DNA of 64,000 nucleotides. Source: Gnetum montanum. Lineage: Eukaryota; Streptophyta; Gnetopsida; Gnetales; Gnetaceae. The stretch lies in assembly GCA_015680685.1 (NCBI GenBank), contig MNCI01002172.1:221389-285388 (forward strand), given 5' to 3'. Below, piece by piece: positions 1-11,205 of the stretch; within the stretch, counting starts at the first letter, position 1, and the number at the start of each line of letters is the position of its first letter. Under the pieces are notes generated by a model, which was not told the DNA's origin, ran no database searches, and was given only the letters and a program-made list of their open reading frames with translations. A program made the position numbers and the translations under genes.

Positions 1-1642
1 ATGGCAGGCAATGAGACCACATCATCCATCCATCCACCAGTTTCTATGGTCTCTCTCGGCTTGGAAATGTACAGTCCCCTCATAATAAGAACTTTAACGA
101 ATCGGTGACTAGGTATTTCTCAAACTAAGGAAGGACTCAAGGATTGCAAAGGGTGTGACTTCAAGGGAACTTGATGCTTTTGTGTTGGCCGTTCTTTTGG
201 GTGCTTGGATGTTTTCTTCTTGAGTTTTCTTACCATTTCGATGTTACCCAACTATCGAAAGCTGAGACAATAAAAATAAGAAGTTTTTGCATGGTGTGGT
301 TCTCACGCATAAAAACACAAAACACAAAAAAAAATAAAAAAAATAAAAAAATAACAAAACAAAGTGAGAATTCAAGGCACACCCCTTAGACAAATAACCT
401 TGGGCTACAAGCACTGGTTATGGAACCAAAAGTGTTCCCTCTAACTAAGGCCCTTCTCGCTTCCCATTCTCTCATTTGTTTCGTCAGAATGGTGGTGGCT
501 CTTTGGAGATGCATCCTTGTTATCCAAGTGGATAGTTTAGCTGAATGCATTGATGCGAAGTCCCTAGAAGTGGTTGGTTTGAGGCCAAACTTGGAATGGG
601 ATTTGCTAAGTCACATTAATCATGAAACACATAAGGGGCTGTACACCACCTTTTTCTTGGGATTCCATTCCATTTTCTTCTCTCCATCCTTCTCTCCATT
701 GTTCACCTCATTACCGGTTGTATCATTAGTGTATATATTTTTTTTGATGCATTGTTTTCTTTTTGGTAGATTCTTACGGTTAAGACTTTAACTCTTGTTC
801 CAAATAACATTCCCGGAGTCTACGAACTCTTTGAATGTGGGTTTGTCAGGGCATTACGGGCATGAGCCTACTTTGGGGAGGACCCACTGACATTCCTATT
901 TGGAGCATTAGTTAAATTCTTTCCCTTAACATTTTGCAATTAATTTTATTTTGTTCATTTCCATCTTGACATCCACTTTATCGACGTTACCGTTGTCCCT
1001 TTTTATCTATCTTTCTTACTCCTTTCTTTTCTCCATTCTAACGCTACCGGAGGTTCGCGATTAGTCATGGGGGTACGGGGCCTGATTTTTTTCTATTTTC
1101 TCCTAGCCCCGAATTTTTTGGTTTTCTTCTTAACCCCTACACCTTCGGTAGTCATCATTAATATATCCCCAGATCGTATTAGCCATACCACAACCTAGCC
1201 AATGAACCTACACCGAAGCAAGGTATTAATTACATGATGATTCATTTACCCTTGCTAATATAATATTGTGTTGTATGTGCAGATGGCGATCATACAACAA
1301 CGGATTGGATCTGGAGCAAACACATGGAATGGAGCAGCGCTGAAGCAGCTATGCAAGGAGCAAGATCGATGACGTGCTTATGGATGGACAACAAAGGTGC
1401 AATCTTGGCATTGGCAGCAGCAACACTTTTTTCTCTCTCTCTCTCTCAGCTGCCAACTAAGGCCTGATGTCATTATAATAAGGTGTTCACCCTTGTTGTC
1501 ATGAACACCATTTCTGTCAAGTCTTGTAATGATGATCCGTTCACATGTTATCCCATTAATTCCATTTCCCTCAATAATTCCATACCTTCCCAATATTATT
1601 GTAAGGAACTCGAGGATGAGTTTTCATTCAGTCATGGGGGTA
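1..1642 (+). other. Gene-free sequence, probably the 3' internal end of an LTR retrotransposon
   Basis: No recognisable gene. The short reading frames here have no family resemblance. The last bases (about 1605-1642) read ctcgaggatgag...agtcatgggggta and run into an LTR start. The matching place in the element at 42.8-52.0 kb (minus strand, just inside 43640) reads cttgaggatgag...gttgtgggggta, so this is very likely the 3' untranslated end and polypurine tract of a related element. A second similar G-rich motif lies at about 1063-1078. A CT microsatellite lies at about 1432-1447. Confidence 0.5.
1630..1642 (+). promoter_or_regulatory. Polypurine tract of an LTR retrotransposon
   Basis: The sequence agtcatgggggta directly precedes an LTR start (TGATGAGACG). 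The same arrangement, gttgtgggggta then TGATGAATC, is seen on the minus strand at 43652-43631. In LTR elements this tract primes plus-strand DNA synthesis next to the 3' LTR. Confidence 0.6.
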
Positions 1643-3198
1643 TGATGAGACGCGATATGCACAAGCCGCGATATCTTGTTGTTCCCTGCGATATCGCATA
1701 CGTGATATCGCGGTCCGTCGTCAAATCTATAAATAAGAGGCAGCACTCCCCTCATTTCTCATCCTAGGCTTAAAGTAGGGAAACTCTGGCAGATTGATCA
1801 CTCCAGAGATAGAATATTTTCCATGTGCCCGCAGTAGGAGTCCCCAAGTGAACTAATCTTTATTCAAGCAGCTTTGTACCTGAACGCAAGTTGTGTACAG
1901 CAATAAAGACGAGCTTTGTGGATAAACCTTGCAGTGCATGGAATAGGATTTTATTACCTGTTATTTCTTACCTATTATTTATTACCTACATTAGCGTGGC
2001 ATGAGTACGACTTGATTAGGAGCATTGACGAATGTGTACGGCTAATCAAGGAATCGGCTGCTCATCGCGATGAGTCTCTCTCACCCTCAACTCCTAGAAT
2101 GCAAAATGAGTACGACNNNNNNNNNNNNNNNNNNNNNNNNNNNNNNNNNNNNNNNNNNNNNNNNNNNNNNNNNNNNNNNNNNNNNNNNNNNNNNNNNNNN
2201 NNNNNNNNNNNNNNNNNNNNNNNNNNNNNNNNNNNNNNNNNNNNNNNNNNNNNNNNNNNNNNNNNNNNNNNNNNNNNNNNNNNNNNNNNNNNNNNNNNNN
2301 NNNNNNNNNNNNNNNNNNNNNNNNNNNNNNNNNNNNNNNNNNNNNNNNNNNNNNNNNNNNNNNNNNNNNNNNNNNNNNNNNNNNNNNNNNNNNNNNNNNN
2401 NNNNNNNNNNNNNNNNNNNNNNNNNNNNNNNNNNNNNNNNNNNNNNNNNNNNNNNNNNNNNNNNNNNNNNNNNNNNNNNNNNNNNNNNNNNNNNNNNNNN
2501 NNNNNNNNNNNNNNNNNNNNNNNNNNNNNNNNNNNNNNNNNNNNNNNNNNNNNNNNNNNNNNNNNNNNNNNNNNNNNNNNNNNNNNNNNNNNNNNNNNNN
2601 NNNNNNNNNNNNNNNNNNNNNNNNNNNNNNNNNNNNNNNNNNNNNNNNNNNNNNNNNNNNNNNNNNNNNNNNNNNNNNNNNNNNNNNNNNNNNNNNNNNN
2701 NNNNNNNNNNNNNNNNNNNNNNNNNNNNNNNNNNNNNNNNNNNNNNNNNNNNNNNNNNNNNNNNNNNNNNNNNNNNNNNNTTAGGCTAGTTAAGTGCCTT
2801 AGCATGACCACTTCGAGCACGTGCGTTACGTGTGGTGATCCCAGTAACGATTAGCGTTTGGTAGCCACAATTGCATAGTTCAGGGTGTTGATGGTAAGTG
2901 GGAACGGATGCTGACGCTAGTTAAATTAGACTTAGTCATTAGTTAGAGTTAGTTAGTTCTCTCAACCCTTCACCTCAATAGCATAGGATAAAAACCATAA
3001 AAGACCATAAAAATCATATACCTCAGACTTACTTAACCATACATCGTGACAAACACAAGTAAGTCTGGGAAGACAATGAATAATTAACCCTAAGTGTTCC
3101 ATGGGGCGTGTAGGCATTTAGTCTGCGGAGTTCAACCGGATCGCGCGTGCTACGCTCATTTCGTATGGTTGAGTGTAGGGGTACCTCGCCACTCATCA
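1643..3198 (+). repeat. LTR (probably a 3' LTR) of a gypsy-group element, interrupted by an assembly gap
   Basis: It starts TGATGAGACGCG and ends GCCACTCATCA, giving short inverted termini (TGATGA/TCATCA). Inside are several GCGATATCGC-like palindromes (about 1651-1715), a TATA box ctataaata near 1727, and a polyadenylation-type signal gcaataaagacgagc near 1900. The same signal appears on the minus strand of the solo LTR near 6016. The right end (ggttgagtgtaggggtacc then tcgccactcatca) matches the end of the solo LTR at 5429. The true length is unknown because of the N run. No primer-binding site follows, and a polypurine tract precedes, so it is read as a 3' LTR; a target duplication could not be confirmed. 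Confidence 0.7.
2117..2780. other. Assembly gap (664 N)
   Basis: A continuous run of N inside the LTR. Open frames that cross it have no meaning. Confidence 0.99.
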
Positions 3199-3875
3199 AG
3201 GAGGGAGGCTTGGTTTCCCAGAAATTTCGAGGCCACACATAATGTTTGGGCAAGTAGAGTTCTAACATTTGTCTTGGATGCTTGTGATACCACCTAATTT
3301 TGATGGGTGATGTGGTGGCCTCTATTTCGGTTGGATGTAGCACCACGTGGCAATGTGGCCCTAATGAATCTACACCATTGGATGATCCACCAATGTCATC
3401 TTATCTAGTGTTATCATGATGTAGCCCCAAATTTATAGATGACCTTACCTTTCAGATGGATCACTCCATGGATCATTAACTACTAAATACATCCAACTTC
3501 ACTATGGTGTGGTCTTGTCTCATCTAGTTTGGTTGTGGGGTTGTCCCCATGCTAGGTGATGGAGTACTTGTAGTTTTCTTTCAACTTCAAGATACCAATG
3601 TTAAGAGACCTCAAATTTGCATGCAGGAGGTTATGGGTTCTATTCTTATTTTAATATCTACCTTTGCATCTAATCTGGGGTGTCTAAAGGTCTTCTTAAT
3701 GCTAAGAAGGTAAATGTACTATTGGCTATGGAACCATTTATTATTTTATTTATCCTACAATAGTAGAAATTGAGAATTTAGTGAGTCATTAAACTTTTCA
3801 ATGAGTCTAAAACTATAGTAATCTAACAAGTTCCACCCACACCCCCCTCCTTAATTGGTTATTACCATGAGAAAT
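3199..3875. other. Gene-free spacer between retrotransposon relics
   Basis: AT-rich, with stops in all frames. A tRNA box-B-like string (ggttctattc near 3634) suggests a possible SINE scrap, but there is no convincing box A. Nothing else seen. Confidence 0.5.
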
Positions 3876-4715
3876 TATGATGTAACTATTGGAATGAATT
3901 GGTTATATGAACATCAAGCTTTAATCAATTGTTGAGACATAACAATAATAGTGAAGGTAAGTGAATAGAAGTTATGCATAAAAGGGTAACTTAGATCTCT
4001 AAAACATAATTTAATTAAAGTTAAGTATATCGAGCATAAATTGAGGAGAGGAGGCTAGATTTTCACACTACATCTAAGAGTTAGAGATGTTAAAAGGAAG
4101 GAACCTATATTAAGTAATATTATAGGAGTGAATAAATATCAAGATGCTTTTACATTAAAGCTACCAAGAATAGCACCTTGCAAAGAAGTAGAACTAACTA
4201 TAGAGTTATTGTTAGGAATTGCTTCTATTTCAAAAGCTCCTCACAGGATGACATTAGAAGAAATGAAAGAATTAAAGATTCAACTTGAAAAGCTTCTAGA
4301 AAAGAGCTTCATTTTCCCATGTGCATCACAACAATATATGCCAATACTATTTGTGAAGAAAAATAATGACACTCTAAGGTTATATATAGATTATTAATAA
4401 ATAAATAAAGTTACTATAAAAAATAAGTATTCATTATTGAGGATTGATGATATGATCTCTTTGATCAATTATAGGAAGTTAAGGTATTTTTTAAAATATA
4501 TTTTAAATTTGGATATCATTAGGTTTAAAATCAAGTAAGAAGATATTCATAAGACTAGTTTTCGCATTGTATATAGACATTATGAGTTCACAATTCTATC
4601 TTTTGAGTTGACCAATGCTCCTTTTATTTTCATAAACTTTATGAATCATATTTTCGGATCATATTTGAATCAATTTGTAATAATTTTTATTGATAACATA
4701 CTTATGTAATCTAGG
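3876..4715 (+). pseudogene. Decayed Ty3/gypsy protease-reverse transcriptase
   Basis: Two pieces of a gypsy polyprotein survive. At 3876-3935 the frame reads like the end of the aspartic protease region (DVTIGMNWLYEHQALINC, then a stop). At 4128-4397 an 89-codon open frame reads like the start of reverse transcriptase, with ISKAPHRM, the ELK..LEKLLEKSFI helix and PILFVKKND..RLYIDY. After stop codons it continues (VTIKNKYSLLRIDD, then FELTNAPF) to FIDNILM near 4700, where active enzymes have FIDDILV; the second catalytic aspartate is asparagine here. Frameshifts and stops make it non-functional. It lies between two LTR relics, but which element it belonged to is unclear. Confidence 0.85.
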
Positions 4716-4734
4716 AGTTATGATCCATGACACC

Positions 4735-4888
4735 TTAGAATGGTAACAAAGGAGAAATTGTAAGTGAAAGTGAATGGTTCTTATGAAAATAATGTAAGGA
4801 TAACATAATGGTGTCTTAAGAATAACTTGAACTCACAATTTATTACAATTAAAGCAATAGGCTTACCAATTGAGCTATCTTATACAAC
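4735..4888 (-). mobile_element. tRNA-derived SINE relic
   Basis: Read on the minus strand, the sequence has a box-A-like segment (tagctcaattggtaag, about 4877-4862). About 40 bases later comes a box-B-like segment (gagttcaagttattc), the internal RNA polymerase III promoter layout of a tRNA-derived SINE. It is too diverged for a functional tRNA and no cloverleaf is evident. The exact ends are uncertain. Confidence 0.5.
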
Positions 4889-5428
4889 TTATGTCAATAA
4901 TTAGTCAGTATCATTCTCTAATGGTTGAAGTATAGAAACCAATAACCATCTCCTCCACAATTTTCTTCCTTTTTTAAATAGCCTTTTTATTTGCTATTGC
5001 TATAAATGAATTAACAAATGAAATTCTTTGGTGTATGCGATTTGCAAATGATGGTGTTGGTAAAAATATTTTTAGAAAATATTACTTCTAAAAAGGAAAA
5101 GTAAGGACATGCTTTAGAATCAAAAGCCTTAAAAATGGGTAGAAGTGAGAGAGAATGCATGGAATGCAATTTCAATAAAAGCATAACTAGCACTAAAATA
5201 GAAGTTACAATTTAAGACCAAAAAAGTCTCTCACTAAAAAAAGTTTCACTACCTAGGATCAAGCCTCCAATGTGATGAAAAATTGATAAAGATACAAGAA
5301 ATAGAACTGAGGCAAAATGGTCAAAATGGAGATTAGTTAGTGATGTTTTGTGCTATAAAAGAATCATAACAAAACTAAAAGGAAAATTTTACCAATCAAT
5401 AATTAGATTTACTATCTTATATGGTCTT
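4889..5428. other. Gene-free AT-rich spacer
   Basis: Nothing recognised. The short frame at 5011-5193 on the minus strand has no family resemblance. Confidence 0.5.
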
Positions 5429-6272
5429 TGATGAGTGGCGAGGTACCCCCTACGCCCAACCATACAAATCACAAAGCATTCACACACGATCTGGTCAAAT
5501 TCCGCAGACTTTATCATTTCCAATGCACTAGCCCTTTAGGAAGTGAATCTAGTCTTAAGGTCAATCGTTGTCCTCCCAATTACACTTGTGATGTACATTG
5601 GTATGGTTAAGTGTAACTGAGACATCTGATTTTTATCATTTTATATTTTATATTTTGGTGCTTGAAATGTAGATAAAAGGAGTTTAATTAACTAATTATT
5701 TAACTAATCATAACATAAGTACCTATTTCCACTTTCCATACACGTCCTAAACCCACGTATCCACTACTAGGTGACCAAACACTATGCTACTGGGCGTACC
5801 AAGCGATAATGCTACTAGGATTACCAAGCAAATATGTGTTACACTCAAAGCGGTCGTGCTTATGTGTGTAATCTATCTCGCTTAATTGTCTCATTAACGT
5901 AATAATTGAAAAATATTTGATAACTAGTTGAAATCATTTAATAAATAATTAAAAACATTAAATGCATAAATTTATAGCTAATCTATCCAAAGTGCTGCAA
6001 GGTTTATCAAAAAGCTTGTCTTTATTGCTATACACACTGTCATGCTCAGGTACAACAATGCTCGAATAAAGATTCATGCACTCAATGACATCTACTGTGG
6101 GCACACAAGGAAAAAATTTTAACTTTCAAATGGAAAAAATGCAAAAACTTCACTACCACTGAAATCTAGATTCTTCACATAAATGCGGTTGGTAGGCACG
6201 TATTTATAGGTGACGGACAGACAATACGTCAACGAGGCCTCATCGACGCAGTCAACCAACAACGACTCATCA
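5429..6272 (-). repeat. Solo LTR of the same family group
   Basis: The plus strand reads TGATGAGTGGCGAGG at the left end and CGACTCATCA at the right end, the same termini as the LTR at 1643-3198 in the opposite direction. Flanking pentamers are GTCTT (5424-5428) and GTGTT (6273-6277), a target-site duplication with one mismatch. Read on the minus strand it has a TATA-like cacctataaatac near 6215 and a gcaataaagac polyadenylation-type signal near 6020. No internal region adjoins either end, so it looks like a solo LTR left by recombination between the two LTRs of one element. Confidence 0.75.
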
Positions 6273-6277
6273 GTGTT

Positions 6278-9200
6278 GAATGTTAGGTACTACAGAAAAG
6301 ACATGAACAACAATTTTGTGTAGTAGAAATACAAACACTTAAATAGATATTCAATATTATAAAAAGAGATAAATTGCATAATATAGACAGTATATGAAGG
6401 TATTGATTACCTTTTATTTCATATAAGCTAGAGAATCTTAAATGGTTTGGACATGTGTAAAAACAAATCAAATATATCTAAAAAGTCTACAAACATAATA
6501 AAATTTCAGTTTGAGAAAAGGTGACAATTCTAGAAAAGCTATTGAAAAAAGAAACAAGAAACAAAAACAAACAAACAAAAGATATGAAAGAAAAATAATT
6601 CCTGATGATTTGAAAAAATTACAAATAAATAAGGATCCACTTTTCATAAATTAAAAGGAACTTAGATAACTAACCTTATTTTGTTAGGAAACATGAGGAT
6701 GATGATGAAGAAATAGCATTCTTAGCAAATTTAACCAACAATGTATAATTTCTAAACTTTTTATGTTTTCTTTCTGTAACAAAGGGGTAGTGTACCATGA
6801 TCTTATGTGCTTAGTTGATATTTTATTTGGGGAATGTGCTGCAGATGTTAGAAATCGAAAATTCAACGCTTCCGACTGCGAACTTTGAATTGGTTGCAAC
6901 GGACCCCATAAAGGGACAACTGGCGACTGTAATTAGGGTGGCACCAAATGCTGAAAAACAGAAGAAATTACACTCAAAAGCAAGAGATGCAAGAAGGAAA
7001 GACTGGGAATGGAATAAAAAAAAAACAAAACAACAGTAGTTTCCTGATATGTGACAACCTCAAAAGCAGAGACAAGATACTGTTGAAGGATAATGAAGTG
7101 GGGTTGTTCCTCAACCAGAGCATAGCAAGTTGCATGGTCATGCTTTGTGAATATATTTGATGCAGTCAATCACATCAAATGTTCTTTTAAAAAAATAAAA
7201 TAAATAAGTGCACTGCGTTGATGCTGAACGCTCTTTTCCAAGTCATGGCACGGTCCTACTTCACCAATCCTGCTCGTTAATTGCAGGACTAAATAATGAG
7301 TACCTGCCTTCCATTATCTGGTCAACTTTTGCACTCACAAAGTAATCAACTAATTTCAATCGTTTATCTGAGCTAACTCTTAAAGTTAATTGTTGGGTAA
7401 ACTAACCTTCAAGTATTCTTGCAGAGATAAGAAGGGCATGGGGCAAAAGATGATACCTGCATCGTTACAGTTCATCCGTTTGGTATTTCCGTGTAGTTTA
7501 GAAACACACTTCCATTTATGAAAAATAAAAATCTTTCTCCTCGTGTTCTTATTCTGAGTGCATTAAGCTTATACAAATGAACTGGACTTCTTCCCTGGCA
7601 TAGAAGTTAAAGAGCCCTCAGAAGGAATTTAGATTTTAGATTAGGGAAGGACATGGCAAACAAGAACTACTAAAATATTTATGCACTGGCTATCTAACTA
7701 ATTTTCAAATGTAACTTCATGTGTTTTGGAAATATCTAACCTATTCTTCTCCTCCTTTGTAGGAGGCTTTAGGTGTGAGCCCCATGACCTTGTTTGGTAA
7801 TCTCAGATCACAGGTGTTCCACTCAGCAACACTGATTTATAAAATTTGAAAACATAAAAATATAAAAAAATCCGTGAAAGAAATCCTGAAACTGTTGCAA
7901 TGATTCTTTTAGGATTAAACCTATGGTTTACAAAAACAAACCAGATACTCTTTAGCAATAAGCTGCTTAATCTTTATCGTTATTTGTATTTTATATAAGC
8001 TGTAAATTCAATCAATTTAACTGGCTGTACCATTGAGAAGACACATACTGAATTTGAGTCTGAAAGCAGAAAAAGACAGTAGATTTGGTTCTCATCGGCT
8101 ACGTCACCAATACAATCTCTTCTAAAACAAACTTAAAAAGTAATTCATCCTAACAAATATCTGAGGTCTGGTGGTCTCCATGTGTAAAAGATATCATTTT
8201 AGGTACCATGAACAGGTGCAAAGAATTGCAAGTGGGGTTCCATTCATATTGACTGGGGTTGTCTCCATCAGTCATTAATGCAGATAATGCTTTCGCATTG
8301 AAAACTAAGGTGTGCACATTTCTAAAGGCTGCCATGTGCACCACGGATCATCAGGAACAGCCCAACTTTCAGGTTTCCTGTTGCATTCAAGATTGCATAC
8401 TTCCATTAATGTTTAGACCAATACCTTTCTTGTAAATCAGCCAAAAAAAAAGAAAAGGCATTCCAGCACAGTCCGTACAAATAGAACTGAATGTTCATAC
8501 AAGGGTTCCTGAAGATAAGAATGAATCTTTGAGCAAGATTTTTTAGCTAGGATATAGGTGCTGCAAAGAAATTTACAACTTTTGTAATACTTCTGCCTAC
8601 ACATCTTTTTGACAGAAAAGACCATGGAATCTAGGCACTCATTGTTTATCGTTAGGCACTCAATGTTTATCGTTGCAGTGGTGATATGGTGACAAGAGAG
8701 AATAGTTGTAATTCCCTGTCGGTCCAATATGGGTTGAAGGTCCGGTAAAATTTCTCTGTTCGGTTATAAATCTTTTCTTGGAAACTTTTTAGAGCATATA
8801 AAGATTATGACCACTTGGCTAATTTTGGGAGGTGGGGTTTATTTTCTAATAGATTATTGGTTATTCCAATCTATGTTATGCTTGGAACATACCTCTAAAG
8901 TACTATGGGATATTGGTAGTGGGTTTTGAACCAAATACTTTAGGGTGTAAATTGGGCGATGTTCAATGAGATTACCATTTTATTATGAAGATTGAATTTA
9001 TTACTCAAACGTGAGAGACTTAACAATTGTTGAGGAAGGAGAATAGAGAATGGTTAACAACTGTTACCACTTTGAAGTAGGGGAAAGCAATATCATTCAT
9101 ACATGTCAACTTAGGTTTATTATGAAAAGAAAAACTGCAGCCAACAGTAAATTGAAATAAAATAATAAAATAACTGATTTGCCATGGTTATCTCACTATA

Positions 9201-9600
9201 ATTATGTGATGAGAAGTTACAATTATTAGCCATAACAAATGCCCTGAGCAACTCAAGACTAAATTTAATATATTTTTGATGTAAAATATTATCATCTTTG
9301 AATTTTAAAAAACATGTGAGGATCATTAGTTTTCTTATATAGGTGTAGACTTTTCTTGAATAACATTCATTGAATGCACAATAGTGTCCTAGTTCAAAAT
9401 AATATATGGTTTTTTTGGAAAAAAAAATTAAGTTATGTATTGCTTTTTATTCTTTTCATTTGAATTTGTTACTAATCATTTTTGTTTTCAATTTTGCAAC
9501 TTAGACTTTTATACATTCAAATGAAGATGTACTTATAGCACACCCCTAAGGATCTAAGAACATTAAAATGTTAAATTTTATGCACAGTTACTTTTCTATG
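6278..9600. other. Long gene-free region, one weak exon-like island
   Basis: AT-rich, with no gene recognised on either strand. At about 6845-7036 a plus-strand frame of some 60 codons follows a good acceptor-like tgctgcag and ends in an A-rich run. It has balanced codon use (IENSTLPTANFELVATDP...) but no recognised family and no partner exons. It could be a retrogene scrap or chance. Confidence 0.4.
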
Positions 9601-9790
9601 TGGCATAGGAGAAAGTTGAGTGGGTGGTTAGCCTAACAAAGGTTAAGAGTTTGGTTTTAGTACTCAAGGGTGTCAAGACACTCACTTTTCAATGGAGAGG
9701 TTATAAGTTCAATTCTTGAGTCATTTTTAAGTGTAGCAATAGTGGAGTAGCCTTGTGTGATAAAAGAAACATTAATATATATATATATCC
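9600..9790 (+). mobile_element. Possible tRNA-derived SINE relic with TA tail
   Basis: A box-B-like segment (ggttataagttcaattcttg, about 9700-9719) sits about 70 bases after a weak box-A-like segment (ttagcctaacaaaggttaag). The unit ends in an (AT)n run at about 9773-9788. This fits a diverged plant SINE but the match is weak. Confidence 0.35.
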
Positions 9791-10965
9791 TATAAAAGAA
9801 GTTCTGAAACTAGTCCAAGATCCAAGGGTTTGAATTGATGTAAGTAGAAAATTACAATTTTAGTTTCTAGATTTATGAAGTTCTTCATTTCAATAAAAAA
9901 TTGATATACCTCATGCTTGATATGAATTTGAGACTAGAACAAGAATAGTTTTAGGGTTTGGAGAATTTTTTAGCAGGATTTGATAAGGAAGATGATAAAA
10001 TCATTCATTCTAGTACAATGGTGCTCAAATCATTGTAAGGATGCCAATATACTTGGCATATAAGCCCTAACCATTAGGATATCTTTAAACACTTCATTCA
10101 ACTTTTTAAGCACACAAATTTTTTATTTTCTTCTTGAAACTAAATGGTGAATTTCATTCTATAAGAAACCACGTAATTGATGATTTCCTTATTTATTATA
10201 GATAAAATCTATTATAAGATGCATATTACACTATATCTCATTTAAAATCATAATTGTAATCTATTTTCTTAAGTTATCCTCTAAATTTATTTTTAAATTA
10301 AGTTTATTAATTTAAGAAACCAAATAATATACATTCTTATATAAAAATGAAACTAAAATTGTTTTTAATTAATAGGTTACATAGGTTGTCTAGACTATGT
10401 AAATAAATTAGTAATTTCATCTACTATCAATGCCCACAATATGAAACTGAAACTATTTTTATTTAATAGGTTCCACATGCCTTAATAGCCTATTAATTAT
10501 GCTAATGTTCAATACCAACCATGTATATGTTCTTAACAAAGAAATAAAAATCATGATCAACTTTACATTTTGGATACATTGATAAATATTTAAATAATAA
10601 AGGTAATAACTTAAACTAAATGATTCTTAAGTTAAACTACATCTAAAAATAAATATCAAAATAAACTACATCTAAAAATAAATATCAAAATTATTTTTGA
10701 CTTGTAAAAGAATTATCCAAAACATTCTCTGGTACCTTTTAACCACATAATATTCTTTTGACGTATTGACTTTGTACTTCTTTATTTTAATTTTTCTTTT
10801 TAAAAGTTATAATATCAAGTAAAGTTTAGTGTTGATTCTGTTTTTTAAGTAAACCTACTTCATGACGTCAAATTTGATAAATAACTTTCACCTAAAAATT
10901 AAGCTGTATTTTGAATTTCATGCATGATGCAATATTTTCTGACCTAATAATCATACATTCTGAAA
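9791..10965. other. Gene-free AT-rich spacer
   Basis: Nothing recognised on either strand. There is a small direct duplication of aaactacatctaaaaataaa near 10635-10685. Confidence 0.5.
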
Positions 10966-11205
10966 CACAATTCAAAGATTCTTCTGCAAGTTCAAAGATG
11001 CCTAGATTACTTAGTGTATAAGAATGTACACTAACATACAAATGTCACAATTCAAAGATTCTTCTGCAAGTTCACAGATGCCTAGATTACTTATTGTATA
11101 AGAATGTACACCAAGATCGAAATGTCACAATTCAAACATTCTTCTACAAGTTCAAAGATGCCTACGTTACTTACTGTATAAGAATGTACACTAAGATGCA
11201 AATGT
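10966..11205 (+). repeat. Tandem repeat, 3 copies of 80 bp
   Basis: Copies begin cacaattcaaa at 10966, 11046 and 11126, each ending near aaatgtca. They share attcttctgcaagttca, gatgcctagattactta and gtataagaatgtacac with a few substitutions per copy. The spacing is exactly 80 bp each time. Confidence 0.9.

Noticed and set aside
1916-2854. Frames of 239-312 codons across the N run
   Set aside because: Open only because N codons are not stops; the flanks are LTR sequence.
4735-4888. A functional tRNA gene
   Set aside because: Only box-A and box-B-like strings are present; the stems do not pair and the unit extends beyond tRNA length, so a SINE relic is preferred.
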